Assembly: GCA_039183205.1 (NCBI GenBank) | Contig: JBCDBR010000014.1 | Coordinates: 1-64,000, forward strand | Direction of reading: 5' to 3' | Origin: HKCCE3408 sp039183205 | GTDB taxonomy: Bacteria; Pseudomonadota; Alphaproteobacteria; Rhodobacterales; Rhodobacteraceae | DNA length: 64,000 nucleotides | Shown here: in pieces, positions 34,014 through 44,288 of the stretch | Numbering within the stretch: the stretch's first letter is position 1 | Layout: each line of letters begins with the position of its first letter | The notes under the pieces: generated by a model | What the model was told of the DNA's origin: nothing | Database searches by the model: none | The model's input: the letters and a program-made list of their open reading frames with translations, nothing else | Made by a program: the position numbers and the translations under genes

Positions 34014-35318
34014 ATGATCCCCCGCTATTCCCGCCCCGAGATGACATCGATTTGGACGCCCGAGACCAAGTTCTGCATCTGGTATGATATCGAAGCCCAT
34101 GCGTGCGACGCCATGGCTGAGATCGGAATGATCCCTAAGGAAAACGCGGCCGCCGTCTGGACAGCCAAGGACGCCACCTTTGACGTCGCGCGCATCGACG
34201 AGATCGAGGCGATCACAAAACACGATGTCATCGCCTTTCTGACCCATCTGGCAGAAATCATCGGCGCCGATGCCGCGCGGTTTGTGCATCAAGGCATGAC
34301 CTCGTCTGATGTGCTTGACACCTGCTTTAACATCCAGCTCACTCGTGCATCCGATATTCTGCTTGGCGATCTCGACGCCTTGCTTGCCGCGCTTCAGACC
34401 AGGGCGGAAGAGCACAAATATACCCTCCGCATCGGGCGGTCCCACGGCATCCATGCCGAGCCGCTGACCATGGGGCTCACTTTTGCGCGCTTTTTCGCAG
34501 AGATCAAACGCAACCGGACGCGGCTGGAAAGCGCGCGCGGCGAAATTGCCACGGGCGCCATCTCTGGCGCGGTCGGCACGTTTGCCAATATCGATCCCCG
34601 CGTTGAGGCCCATGTCTGCGCCCAACTTGGCCTCACGCCAGAACCGATATCGACCCAGATCATTCCGCGCGACCGGCATGCGATGTTCTTTGCCACATTG
34701 GGTGTCATCGCCAGTTCGGTGGAAAACATAGCCACCGAGATCCGCCACATGCAGCGCACCGAAATGCTTGAAGCCGAAGAGTTTTTCGCCAAGGGGCAAA
34801 AGGGCTCCAGTGCTATGCCGCATAAACGCAACCCGGTGCTGACGGAGAACCTCACAGGCCTTGCTCGGCTGGTTCGAAGCGCGGTCACGCCGGCACTCGA
34901 AAACGTGCCTTTGTGGCACGAACGCGACATCTCGCACAGCTCAGTCGAACGCATGATCGGCCCGGACGCGACCGTAACGCTCGATTTCGCGCTGAGCCGT
35001 CTGACCGGCGTGATCGAAAAGCTCGTAATTTATCCCGACAATATGATCAAAAACATGGATAAATTCCGCGGCTTGGTCCATTCGCAACGCGTCCTTCTGG
35101 CTCTCACACAGGCCGGTATCAGCCGAGAAGACGCCTATCTCCTGGTGCAGCGAAACGCGATGCGCGTATGGGAAGACGGCGCAGATTTCAAAACCGAATT
35201 GCTGGCCGATGACGAGGTGCGCGCAGCACTAAGTGACGCGGAAATCGATGAAAAATTCGATATGGCTTATCACACAAAGCATGTTGACACGATCTTCACC
35301 CGCGTCTTTGGCGCCTAA
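34014..35318 (+). CDS. purB: Adenylosuccinate lyase
   Basis: 434 residues. It cleaves SAICAR and adenylosuccinate in purine synthesis. The family signature is KGSSAMPHKRNPVLTENLTG, and HQGMTSSDVLDT and GRSHGIHAEP supply the catalytic Ser/His region. The start MIPRYSRPEMTSIW is typical of alphaproteobacterial PurB. Confidence 0.96.
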   Translation: MIPRYSRPEMTSIWTPETKFCIWYDIEAHACDAMAEIGMIPKENAAAVWTAKDATFDVARIDEIEAITKHDVIAFLTHLAEIIGADAARFVHQGMTSSDVLDTCFNIQLTRASDILLGDLDALLAALQTRAEEHKYTLRIGRSHGIHAEPLTMGLTFARFFAEIKRNRTRLESARGEIATGAISGAVGTFANIDPRVEAHVCAQLGLTPEPISTQIIPRDRHAMFFATLGVIASSVENIATEIRHMQRTEMLEAEEFFAKGQKGSSAMPHKRNPVLTENLTGLARLVRSAVTPALENVPLWHERDISHSSVERMIGPDATVTLDFALSRLTGVIEKLVIYPDNMIKNMDKFRGLVHSQRVLLALTQAGISREDAYLLVQRNAMRVWEDGADFKTELLADDEVRAALSDAEIDEKFDMAYHTKHVDTIFTRVFGA

Positions 35319-35574
35319 GCGGCAGGGCCGGTTCGACATGGCGCTTTCACCGTTGCCTCAATCGGCCCCAAACGCGGTTCCGAACGCGAGGCGGCTGCTG
35401 GCACGGATCTTCGATCACCAGGGCATCCGAGCATTCCGCTTCGTTGCCTATCCCGCTGAATTCCTAACGATTTCGCCCTAAATTCGCGACACGCAACCGC
35501 ACGTCCTGCAACTGTGCCTTAACGGCTTTCATGGGATTTGAACCCGTTGCGTTTGCGCTTTGGGGGCAAGTGAT

Positions 35575-36639
35575 ATGGATCAGATGGCGGCTGAGCGTCC
35601 GGGCGGCGCGCTCGATATGGCGGGGGCCGACACGCTCCCGGCGCGGCTGAGCCAAGGGCAAAAAGCCGCCGTGATCGTGCGATTGCTTTTGACCCAAGAG
35701 GTGCCGCTGCCGCTGGAGCGTTTGTCCGCGCGCCACCAACAGCAATTGGCGCAGCACATGACGACCATTCATCGCATCGATCGCCAAACGCTGGCCGAGG
35801 TCGTGGATGAGTTCGTCGATAGTTTGGACGGCGTTGGCTTGACCTTTCCACGTGGTCTGCCGGATGCGCTCGATATGCTGGAGCCCTATTTGTCCCCCGA
35901 TGCGCGCGGTGAATTGCGCGATGCCGCCGACAAAATGAACCGCGGTGATGCTTGGGATCGGTTAGGCGAGCTCGATATCGGTGAGTTGCTGCACCTGATC
36001 GAAGAAGAAGGCGCTGAGGTCTGCGCCATCTTGCTCTCAAAGCTCCCCGTCGCCAAAGCCGCTGAATTGCTGGCCAATCTGCCGGTGGAACGGGCCGAGG
36101 TCGTGGCGCATTCGGTGGCGCTGACGGGCTCGGTCGGGCCGCACACGGTGCATCGGATCGGCAAGGCGCTGATCTCGCAACTCGACGCACGTCCTGCGCC
36201 GGCATTCCGCGCCAATGCTGCCGATCGCGTAGGCCTCATCCTCAATGCCGCCACGCGCCGGATGCGCGAACAGATGCTCGAAGGCCTCGAAAGCCGCGAT
36301 GCCGATTTTGCCGAGGCCGTGCGCCGGACCATCTTTACCTTCGATCACATCCCAGCCCGGGTCGATGCGGGCGATGTGGCCGCCATCATGCGCGCCGTCG
36401 AAGGCGACACGCTCAATCTCGCCTTGGCCGCCGCTTTCGACCAATTCCCCATCGCCGCCGATTTTGTGCTCGACAATATCTCCAAGCGCATGGCCGAGAC
36501 CCTGCGCGAAGAAGCAATGGCGCTTGGCACGCCTGGCGAAGAAGAAGGCGAAGGCGCAATGACGGCCGTCATCACCGCGATCCGAGAACTCGAAGCCACG
36601 GGCCAGATTAAGCTGAAAGAACAGCAACCGGCGGAATAA
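35575..36639 (+). CDS. fliG: FliG-like flagellar motor switch protein (orphan)
   Basis: 354 residues from the ATG with GGGGG 9 nt upstream. FliG features: SQGQKAAVIVRLLL at the N-terminus, a middle domain with the EELIHL-like segment LLHLIEEEGAEVCAILLSKLP, and a C-terminal domain with RTIFTFDHIPARVDAGDVAA and ALKGA-like LNLALAAAF. In FliG the C-terminal domain contacts MotA and FliN/FliM. No other flagellar gene lies nearby, so it is either a displaced copy or a divergent paralogue. Confidence 0.82.
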   Translation: MDQMAAERPGGALDMAGADTLPARLSQGQKAAVIVRLLLTQEVPLPLERLSARHQQQLAQHMTTIHRIDRQTLAEVVDEFVDSLDGVGLTFPRGLPDALDMLEPYLSPDARGELRDAADKMNRGDAWDRLGELDIGELLHLIEEEGAEVCAILLSKLPVAKAAELLANLPVERAEVVAHSVALTGSVGPHTVHRIGKALISQLDARPAPAFRANAADRVGLILNAATRRMREQMLEGLESRDADFAEAVRRTIFTFDHIPARVDAGDVAAIMRAVEGDTLNLALAAAFDQFPIAADFVLDNISKRMAETLREEAMALGTPGEEEGEGAMTAVITAIRELEATGQIKLKEQQPAE

Positions 36640-36760
36640 CGCGCCTCCGGCACCGCCACACCGCGGCAGCACGCGCCGGCGAGGCGCCCCGCCTGACGGG
36701 GTGCACGAGCTGGCGCGTTCCCCCCTTCCCAGCCCCGCGCCATGCGCTAGGGTATGCGCC

Positions 36761-37771
36761 ATGGTCCTCAGCTTCACTGATCGGGGCATCTATTGCCCAG
36801 CCGCAGATGCTTACATCGACCCTTGGCGCCCGGTCCGCCGGGCGCTCATCACCCATGGCCATGCCGATCACGCCCGCGCCGGTCACGACGCCTATCTCGC
36901 AACCGAAACAGCCGCGCCGGTCCTGCGCCATAGGCTCGGCGCGATCACGCTCGATACCATCGCCTATGGGACCCGCCAACGGATCGGGGACGCCACGATC
37001 TCCTTCCATCCCGCAGGCCATGTGCCGGGCTCCGCACAAATCAGGGTCGAAGTTGCCGGCGAGGTCTGGGTCGTCTCAGGCGATTACAAAACCGTGCCGG
37101 ATGGGCTATCGGAGGCCTTTGAGCCCGTGCCGTGCCACGCCTTTATCACCGAAAGCACGTTTGGTCTGCCAATTTACACCTGGCCCGATCCGGCAGAGCT
37201 CGCACGCGATCTGAATGCGTGGTGGGCCGGAAATGCCGCGCAAGGGCGGTCCTCGGTGCTGGGGTGCTACAGCCTAGGCAAGGCGCAGCGCGTCTTGCAG
37301 ATGCTCGATCCGACCATCGGCCCGATTTTGACCCATGGCGCCATCGAAAACACCAATGCGGTGCTGCGCGCACAAGGCCTGTCCCTGCCCGATACGGTCC
37401 AGGTGACGCCCGATCTCGACGTCAAAGCCGTTCCAGGCGCGATGATCGTTGCCCCGCCATCGGCCCTGGGATCGGCTTGGATGCGTAGATTTGGCAATGC
37501 CGCGACCGGGATCGCGTCCGGGTGGATGCGACTGCGCGGTGTGCGCCGCCGGCGCGCCGCGGATCGGGGCTTTGTAATTTCCGACCACGCCGATTGGCCC
37601 GGGCTGAACGCAGCCATTGCCGCTACGGGTGCGGAAAAGGTCTTTGTCACCCATGGCTACACAGCGCAATTTGCCCGCTGGCTGGACATGCAGGGCTATC
37701 AGGCCGGCATCGTGAACACAGACTTTACCGGTGAAAGCCTGGACGCTGCCGATGCGGACGTCGCGCCATGA
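36761..37771 (+). CDS. Ligase-associated DNA exonuclease (metallo-beta-lactamase fold)
   Basis: 336 residues from MVLSFTDRGIYCP. The metal motif THGHADHAR is the HxHxDH of the beta-lactamase fold, with SGDYKT and the C-terminal SDHADW motif of the CPSF/SNM1-like group. Found next to ATP-dependent ligases in many bacteria as an Lhr/ligase-associated exonuclease. The next gene is the ligase, with a 67-nt gap. Confidence 0.9.
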   Translation: MVLSFTDRGIYCPAADAYIDPWRPVRRALITHGHADHARAGHDAYLATETAAPVLRHRLGAITLDTIAYGTRQRIGDATISFHPAGHVPGSAQIRVEVAGEVWVVSGDYKTVPDGLSEAFEPVPCHAFITESTFGLPIYTWPDPAELARDLNAWWAGNAAQGRSSVLGCYSLGKAQRVLQMLDPTIGPILTHGAIENTNAVLRAQGLSLPDTVQVTPDLDVKAVPGAMIVAPPSALGSAWMRRFGNAATGIASGWMRLRGVRRRRAADRGFVISDHADWPGLNAAIAATGAEKVFVTHGYTAQFARWLDMQGYQAGIVNTDFTGESLDAADADVAP

Positions 37772-37838
37772 CGCCCACTGCACCGCGCCATACCGGCCCG
37801 CTCTGCCAGCCGATGCCTCCGAGCCGAGGGCGCCCGGC

Positions 37839-39431
37839 ATGAAACGCTTCGCCGCACTCTTTACGGAGCTCGATCAGACCACCAAGACACGTGTCAAAGT
37901 CGCGGCGATGGCATCCTATTTCCGGACGGCGCCAGAGGCGGATAAATTGTGGTGCATCGCGCTGCTTTCCGGACGCCGACCCCGACGGCTCATCACCACG
38001 ACAAAGCTGCGCGAATGGGCTGCTGAACGGGCCGGCATCCCCGATTGGCTCTTTGACGAATGTTATCCCGTGGTCGGCGATCTGTCGGAGACAATCGCGC
38101 TCATTCTGCCGCCAGCCGATCGCAGTGATGCCGCAACGCTTGCCGATACGATCGCCGCCTTGCGCGCGCTCGACAGCGCGGACGAGGAGACCCGAAAGGC
38201 GCATGTTCTGGCCGCCTGGGATCGGCTGGACGCGACAGAACGGCTTGTTTTCAACAAGTTATTGACCGGAGGATGGCGCATGGGCGTCAGCCAAAAACTC
38301 ATGACCCGGGCGTTGTCGCAGGCCACCGGCATTGATGAGCCGGACCTCACCCACCGGCTGATGGGCGATTGGACGCCCGATAGCGTGAGCTGGGCCAGTC
38401 TGATCGAAGCGCCCGATCCGACGGCCGATCTCTCACGCCCCTATCCGTTTTATCTTGCCTATCAGATCGAGGCAGAGCCCGAGACGCTCGGGCCGGTCTC
38501 TGACTGGATCGCCGAACGAAAATGGGATGGTATCCGCGGGCAACTGATCTTACGCGGCGGCGCGCATTACCTCTGGTCCCGCGGCGAGGAATTGATCACG
38601 GAGCGCTTTCCCGAGATCGCGCGCGCGAAGGACTTTCTACCGCCCGGAACAGTTATTGACGGCGAGGTTTTAGCCTATGCCGACAACGCCCCGTTGCCCT
38701 TTGCCCGCTTGCAACCGCGCATCGGGCGCAAAGTCGTTCCCAAGACACTTCTAAAAGAAGCGCCGGTCGTTTTGATGGCCTATGACCTTTTGGAGTGGAA
38801 CGGTCAGGACATTCGTCAAGACCCACTTGAAGATCGACGTGCAACTCTCTCGGAAATCGTCAAAAATTTACCAACGGAGGCCAGCGTGATCCTGTCGCCT
38901 GAAGTTCTGGCACAAGATTGGCAGGGCCTCACCGCGGCGCGCGCGGAAAGCCGTGATCTCGGCGCCGAAGGGCTGATGCTGAAACGTCGCAACGCGCCCT
39001 ATCTGACCGGACGGAAGAAGGGCGATTGGTGGAAATGGAAGGTCGATCCCCTGACTATCGACGCTGTGATGATCTATGCGCAGGCCGGATCGGGGCGCCG
39101 GGCGACGTTGTACACGGATTTCACGTTTGCCGTTTGGAAAGATGACAGCCTTATTCCCTTCACCAAAGCCTATTCCGGTCTGACCGACGCCGAATTTCGC
39201 GAAATCACCGCTTGGGTGCGCAAAAATACCCTCGAACGCTACGGGCCGGTGCGCGCGGTCACGCCGCACCATGTCTTCGAGATCGCCTTTGAAGGCATCC
39301 AGAAAAGCACGCGTCACAAATCGGGCGTCGCGCTTCGGTTTCCGCGTATGGCGCGCTGGCGGAAGGACAAGCCGGTATCTGAGGCCAACACGTTTGCCGA
39401 TCTTCAGACCATGCTCGCCACATATGGCTAA
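37839..39431 (+). CDS. Cisplatin-damage-response ATP-dependent DNA ligase
   Basis: 530 residues, the full length of this family, from MKRFAALFTELDQTTKT. The nucleotidyl-transfer motif ERKWDGIRGQ carries the lysine that takes AMP. GEVLAYAD and KRRNAPYLTGRKKGDWWKWK are motifs III-V. Alphaproteobacterial members protect against cisplatin adducts and probably act with the adjacent exonuclease. Confidence 0.93.
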   Translation: MKRFAALFTELDQTTKTRVKVAAMASYFRTAPEADKLWCIALLSGRRPRRLITTTKLREWAAERAGIPDWLFDECYPVVGDLSETIALILPPADRSDAATLADTIAALRALDSADEETRKAHVLAAWDRLDATERLVFNKLLTGGWRMGVSQKLMTRALSQATGIDEPDLTHRLMGDWTPDSVSWASLIEAPDPTADLSRPYPFYLAYQIEAEPETLGPVSDWIAERKWDGIRGQLILRGGAHYLWSRGEELITERFPEIARAKDFLPPGTVIDGEVLAYADNAPLPFARLQPRIGRKVVPKTLLKEAPVVLMAYDLLEWNGQDIRQDPLEDRRATLSEIVKNLPTEASVILSPEVLAQDWQGLTAARAESRDLGAEGLMLKRRNAPYLTGRKKGDWWKWKVDPLTIDAVMIYAQAGSGRRATLYTDFTFAVWKDDSLIPFTKAYSGLTDAEFREITAWVRKNTLERYGPVRAVTPHHVFEIAFEGIQKSTRHKSGVALRFPRMARWRKDKPVSEANTFADLQTMLATYG

Positions 39432-39503
39432 TCGAATGGCCACCTATCTGCCTGCGGCAGCATGCCCCGTGCCAGCGGCACCGCATTCGCTATCTTATCC
39501 CCT

Positions 39504-39893
39504 ATGACGATGCTCGCGCTTCTTCTGACGGCTGCCCTCTTCGGTGGTATGGTATTTTTCTCGGCCGGCTTTGCCCCGGTTTTATTCGCGCAATTGCCCA
39601 TCGCTGAGGTGCGCCCGATTTTGCGCGGCACCTTTCCGTATTACTATTTGGCGGTGATTGCCCTCGCGGCATTGTCTGGCCTAGCCGCGTTCTTCGTTTC
39701 GGTCTTGGCCGGGATGCTCTTGGCCGCGATTGCGCTATCGACAGCCTATGCCCGGCAAATTCTCATGCCCCGCATCAACGCGGCCAGCGATGCCGAGGAC
39801 CAGACGCAATTCAAGCGGCTGCATGGCGCGTCCGTTGTGCTGCAACTCATCCAGATCGGCCTGGCCGGCTGGGCGCTTGTGGCGCTAAGTTAG
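39504..39893 (+). CDS. Small four-helix membrane protein (DUF4149-like)
   Basis: 129 residues from MTMLALLLTAALFGGMVFFS, with hydrophobic segments at ~2-25, ~48-70, ~72-92 and ~108-128. FAPVLFAQLP and a charged QTQFKRLHG segment before the last helix match DUF4149. Function unknown. Confidence 0.7.
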   Translation: MTMLALLLTAALFGGMVFFSAGFAPVLFAQLPIAEVRPILRGTFPYYYLAVIALAALSGLAAFFVSVLAGMLLAAIALSTAYARQILMPRINAASDAEDQTQFKRLHGASVVLQLIQIGLAGWALVALS

Positions 39894-40254
39894 CGTATCG
39901 GATGCGATCTCGTCGGTCCGCCCTCTTGCGCTCTGATCGATCTGCGAGGTCAGGCGCCCGCCCGACCCTTGCAATTCAGCCGGTCAGAGGTGCCTCGGAC
40001 CAGTCGGCATTCAATGACCGACATTCCATAGTCTGGACCATCGACAATCCTGCCTGCGCTGAAAGTCTTGGTCAGAAGAGTGATTAGCTGGCTCCGATAT
40101 CCGCCCGCGCAGACAAACCAGAGACAGGGATGCAAGGCCCGCCACCGCCACGACCTGCCGCAAAAAACCGAGGCAGATCGCCCTTCGCACGAAAGGACGG
40201 TCTGGGAAAGCAAGGCTAAGGCGAAAAACGGGTCATCGGGCAACCCGTTCCCCG
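39894..40254. other. Intergenic region, no supported gene
   Basis: A 361-nt stretch between convergent genes. Open frames here have no ribosome site or protein-like bias, and no clear hairpin, repeat or RNA gene was seen. Confidence 0.5.
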
Positions 40255-41034
40255 CTATGCAACCGCGCTCACGGGCATGGGGCGTTTGCCATCCCGCCAT
40301 GCCTGCGCAGCGGTGCCAAACTCTTCGAACAGCGGCTTTGACACTGGATCAGCACCGGCTTCATACTCGGCATGCCATTGAACCGACAAGGTAAATCCAG
40401 GCGCGCCATCGATATAGATGGCCTCCGCCGTCCCGTCTGGGGCAATACCATCAACGATCACCCGGGGGCCCGCCTCTTTGATGCCTTGCCCGTGTAGCGT
40501 GTTGGTCATCACCGTGCTGCGGCCCATCAAACGGTGAAATGGCCCGCCTTCGGTAAAGTTAACCTCATGGCGCAATGCGAACTTTTCTTCGATGGTTCCA
40601 TCGGGCGGCATACGGTGGTTCATCCGGCCCGGCAGATCCCTGATCTCGGGGTGAAGACTGCTTTCAAAGGCGACCGCCACCTCCTGAAATCCACGGCAAA
40701 GGCCCAAAATCGGCTGGCCGCGCGCCACGCAGGCGCGGATCAGCGGCAAGGTGAGCCCGTCGCGCAAGCGATCGAACGTGCCATGGGCTTCGGTCTCGGC
40801 CTCGCCGTATTCCTCAGGGTGCACATTTGGCCGCCCGCCGGTGAAGACAAACCCCGCGCAGCTTTCGAGGACGTCTTCAAGCGGCGCCAAGGCCGGATCG
40901 GCCGGAACGATAAGCGGAAGCGCATTCGCCACCGACGCCACCGCATCAAGGTTCATACGACCCGCGGCCTGGGTTTCATACTGATCGTTGATCAAATGGC
41001 GGTTGCCGATTATGCCGATCACTGGGCGCGCCAT
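40255..41034 (-). CDS. Gamma-glutamyl-GABA hydrolase family protein (peptidase C26)
   Basis: 259 residues. The glutamine amidotransferase nucleophile motif is ILGLCRGFQE (catalytic Cys about residue 113), with catalytic His in VQWHAEYE near 218. It belongs with PuuD and related C26 hydrolases that cleave gamma-glutamyl amides. Downstream of a RidA and malate synthase G cluster on the same strand. Confidence 0.88.
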   Translation of the reverse strand: MARPVIGIIGNRHLINDQYETQAAGRMNLDAVASVANALPLIVPADPALAPLEDVLESCAGFVFTGGRPNVHPEEYGEAETEAHGTFDRLRDGLTLPLIRACVARGQPILGLCRGFQEVAVAFESSLHPEIRDLPGRMNHRMPPDGTIEEKFALRHEVNFTEGGPFHRLMGRSTVMTNTLHGQGIKEAGPRVIVDGIAPDGTAEAIYIDGAPGFTLSVQWHAEYEAGADPVSKPLFEEFGTAAQAWRDGKRPMPVSAVA

Positions 41035-41205
41035 GATATCTCCGTTTGCAGCCTTATCGCCTTAGTCTAGGTGTCTTAAGCAAAGGCGAAAAGGCCGCTC
41101 TGCGCGAAGACTGCCCTGCATTCCTGCACATGCCGCTAAATTGGGCAACCAAGTTGCGCCGTGAGATACGTTGTGAACAGCGACGCGAACCGAACGCGGC
41201 GGGCC

Positions 41206-41589
41206 TTAATCGGGCAGCCGTGCGGTGACCTCGATTTCGATTTTCATCCGCGGGTCTTGCAAGCCCGCTGAGATCATCGTCGCGGCCGGCATCGCACGGC
41301 CCAGCCATCGGCTTGTGATTGGCCAGCATGCCTCCCAGTCTTCGGGGTTGGGGACGATATAAGTGACGCGCACAACCTGATCGATAGACGCCCCAGCCTG
41401 TGACAGGGCCGCTTCGATGTTACGGAACGTTTGTTCGCATTGGGCAACGACATCGTCGGAGATTTCCATCGTGGCGTAGTCGAAACCCGTTGTGCCGGCG
41501 ACAAAGACCCAGCCATCTTCGATCACCGCCCGGGAATAGCCGATCGTGGCTTCAAACTCAGACCCGGAAGAGACCCGCCCAGGCTTCAT
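41206..41589 (-). CDS. RidA family protein
   Basis: 127 residues, normal for the YjgF/RidA group, with GYSRAVIEDGWVFVAGTTGF and VVRVTYIVPNPEDWEA. RidA enzymes hydrolyse reactive enamine/imine intermediates; the sub-group here is not RidA sensu stricto (the C-terminal arginine motif is replaced by EVTARLPD). The ATG overlaps the stop of the GlcG-like gene by 4 nt. Confidence 0.88.
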   Translation of the reverse strand: MKPGRVSSGSEFEATIGYSRAVIEDGWVFVAGTTGFDYATMEISDDVVAQCEQTFRNIEAALSQAGASIDQVVRVTYIVPNPEDWEACWPITSRWLGRAMPAATMISAGLQDPRMKIEIEVTARLPD

Positions 41590-42008
41590 GGCACGGCCTC
41601 AAAACCGGCGGCCTCGACACCGGCAACGGCCGCGGCGGAATCATTGTCGGAGCTATCGCCGGACACACCGACCGCGCCCAAAACGGCGCCGGTTGCGCCT
41701 TTGATCAAAACACCGCCCGGCACCGGGATGACCCGACCGCCAAAGGCTCCGTTCACGGCGGCCATGAAATAGGCCTGATCCTCTGCACGCGCCATCTGGG
41801 CCGAGCCCGGCATCCCAAGCATGACTGCGCCATAGGCTTTGCCGCGCGCGATCTCAAACCGCCCAGGGCTCGCCGCGTCCTCACGCTCGAAGGCAAGAAC
41901 ATGGCCGCCGCCATCGAGCACCACGACAGAGAGCGGCTTTAGCCCCATTTCTCGGCCTTTTGCACGGGTTACGGCGATGACCTGACGGGCAGCTTCGAGG
42001 CTGATCAT
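41586..42008 (-). CDS. GlcG/HbpS family haem-binding-like protein
   Basis: 140 residues with the typical LSVVVLDGGGHVLAFERED and GGRVIPVPGGVLIKG. GlcG-type proteins are often encoded with glycolate genes. Positioned 93 nt downstream of glcB, so probably co-transcribed. Haem binding is known for HbpS; here it is not shown. Confidence 0.85.
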   Translation of the reverse strand: MISLEAARQVIAVTRAKGREMGLKPLSVVVLDGGGHVLAFEREDAASPGRFEIARGKAYGAVMLGMPGSAQMARAEDQAYFMAAVNGAFGGRVIPVPGGVLIKGATGAVLGAVGVSGDSSDNDSAAAVAGVEAAGFEAVP

Positions 42009-42100
42009 TCAGCACCTTTCAATGACCTCAATTGCAGATAACCCCATAAGTCATCGATTACCAGAGCAGCGCCGATCGCGCGGCCGCGGCTGCGCGGGTG

Positions 42101-44230
42101 TTACGCGGCCTTCCATTCCAGCCGGCGCGCATGCAAGACCGGCTCGGTATATCCGCTTGGCTGTTCGCGGCCCTTAAATACCAAGTCTTGCGCTGCGGCA
42201 AAGGCGATGCCGTTATAGCCGGGCGCCATCGGCGTATAGGCCGGGTCGCCGGCATTCTGCGCGTCGACAACGGCGGCCATGCGCCGGAAAATCGCCTCCA
42301 CCTCTTCGCGGCTGACCACGCCGTGGTGCAGCCAATTGGCGATATGCTGGGCCGAAATGCGACAGGTGGCGCGGTCCTCCATCAGGCCGACACCGTTCAG
42401 GTCCGGCACTTTGGAGCATCCAACGCCTTGATCGATCCACCGCACGACATAGCCCAAGATGCCTTGGGCATTGTTTTCCACCTCACGCGTGATCTCGGCG
42501 GCGCTCCAACCACGATCACGATCCAGCGGGATGTCCAGGATCGCCTCCCGCGCGGCGCGGCGCCCAGCAGATTTCAGTTCGGCCTGAACCGCCGCGACAT
42601 CGACCTCGTGATAATGCATCGCATGCAACGTCGCTGCGGTCGGGCTGGGCACCCATGCGCAATTGGCGCCGGCTTTGGGATGACCGATCTTGGCGCTCAG
42701 CATATCGGCCATTCGGTCAGGCATGGCCCACATGCCCTTGCCGATCTGGGCACGCCCCATAAGCCCGCATTCAAGCCCTATATCGACGTTAAGCGCCTCA
42801 TAGGCCGCGATCCAGTCCCGATCCTTGATTGCCCCCTTGGCCGCAAATGCGCCGGCCTCCATCGAGGTGTGAATCTCATCCCCGGTGCGGTCGAGAAATC
42901 CCGTGTTGATAAATGCGACCCGATGTTTTGCCGCGCGAATGCAGGCCTTGAGATTGATGCTGGTGCGGCGTTCTTCATCCATGATGCCGAGCTTTACGGT
43001 GTAGGCCGGTAGCCCGAGCGCGTCCTCCACGGCAGAGAAAACACGGTCCGCAAACGCCACCTCATCGGGCCCATGCATCTTTGGTTTGACCACATAGACA
43101 GACCCAGCGGGCGAGTTTTTCATCGTGTCGTTTTGCGGCTTTTGCAGATCGTGGCAGGCGATCAGAACAGTGATCATTGCATCCATTAAGCCTTCAAAGG
43201 CCTCTTGGCCGTCGGGCAGCAAAATGGCGGGGTTCTGCATCAAATGGCCCACATTGCGCACCAGCATCAGCGCCCGAGCGCGCATCGCATAGGTGCTTTG
43301 ACCATCGGCGGCAGTCCAGCTTTGATCGGCATTCAGCCGGCGCGTGAAGGTCTCACCTGCCTTGGTGACCGCCTCTTCCAGATCGCCGCGCATCAGGCCC
43401 AACCAATTGGAATAGGCCAGGACCTTGTCTTCGGCATCGACGCAGGCCACGGAATCCTCGCAATCCATGATGCTCGACAGCGCCGATTCAAGCCACACAT
43501 CGGATACGCCCAGCGGATCGGCGGCGCCGATATCGGTCTCGGGGTCGAATTCGACGATGATCCCAAGACCGTGATGTTCGAAATGCATCGACGTGCCTAA
43601 AGTGCCTTTGAATTGCCCCGGATCGGCCAGCGCCAGGGTTTGGCGGCTTTGGGCGATATCCTCGCGGGTCGCGGTCTGCCATGTGCCCGTGGCCAGCGGC
43701 ACGGCTTGATCCAAAAAGGCCTTGGCCTTGGCGACGACATCGGCGCCCCGCACCGCGTCATAAGGCCCCTTTGGCGGCAGGCTGCCTAAAGCATCGGTGC
43801 CGTAGAACGCATCGTAAAGTGAGCCCCACCGCGCATTTGCGGCATTGAGTGCAAACCGCGCATTGGTGATCGGAACGACCAATTGCGGCCCCGCAACATC
43901 CGCGATTTCGCGATCGATATTGGCGGTCTCGATCTCAAAATCCGCGCCTTCGGGGCAGATATAGCCGATATCGCGCAAAAAGCTCTGATAGGCTTGGCCA
44001 TCGATGGGCGCGCCCTTTTGGTCGAGATGCCAGGCATCGACCTGGCTTTGCATCTCGTCCCGTATGTGCAGAAGCGATTGATTTTCTTCGTGAAAACCCG
44101 TAAGAAGCCGCGCAAAACCCTGCCAGAACGCATCTTGTTCGATGCCCGTCCCAGGCAAGGCTTGGGTCTCTAGGAAGCGCGCCAAGCCGTCCGCGACCTG
44201 CAAACCTTCGCGTTCTACACGATGTTCCAT
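42101..44230 (-). CDS. glcB: Malate synthase G
   Basis: 709 residues, close to the usual ~720. It condenses glyoxylate with acetyl-CoA. The motifs SIMDCEDSVACVDAEDK and IMDEERRTSINLKACI carry the metal-binding Glu/Asp and substrate Arg, and VKPKMHGPDEVAF is a typical G-form segment. First gene of the minus-strand glyoxylate operon. Confidence 0.95.
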   Translation of the reverse strand: MEHRVEREGLQVADGLARFLETQALPGTGIEQDAFWQGFARLLTGFHEENQSLLHIRDEMQSQVDAWHLDQKGAPIDGQAYQSFLRDIGYICPEGADFEIETANIDREIADVAGPQLVVPITNARFALNAANARWGSLYDAFYGTDALGSLPPKGPYDAVRGADVVAKAKAFLDQAVPLATGTWQTATREDIAQSRQTLALADPGQFKGTLGTSMHFEHHGLGIIVEFDPETDIGAADPLGVSDVWLESALSSIMDCEDSVACVDAEDKVLAYSNWLGLMRGDLEEAVTKAGETFTRRLNADQSWTAADGQSTYAMRARALMLVRNVGHLMQNPAILLPDGQEAFEGLMDAMITVLIACHDLQKPQNDTMKNSPAGSVYVVKPKMHGPDEVAFADRVFSAVEDALGLPAYTVKLGIMDEERRTSINLKACIRAAKHRVAFINTGFLDRTGDEIHTSMEAGAFAAKGAIKDRDWIAAYEALNVDIGLECGLMGRAQIGKGMWAMPDRMADMLSAKIGHPKAGANCAWVPSPTAATLHAMHYHEVDVAAVQAELKSAGRRAAREAILDIPLDRDRGWSAAEITREVENNAQGILGYVVRWIDQGVGCSKVPDLNGVGLMEDRATCRISAQHIANWLHHGVVSREEVEAIFRRMAAVVDAQNAGDPAYTPMAPGYNGIAFAAAQDLVFKGREQPSGYTEPVLHARRLEWKAA

Positions 44231-44288
44231 GCCAATGCCCTCCTCTGCCGCGTCAGAGGTAGTTCATTCGCGCCCAGCCCGCAAGTGG

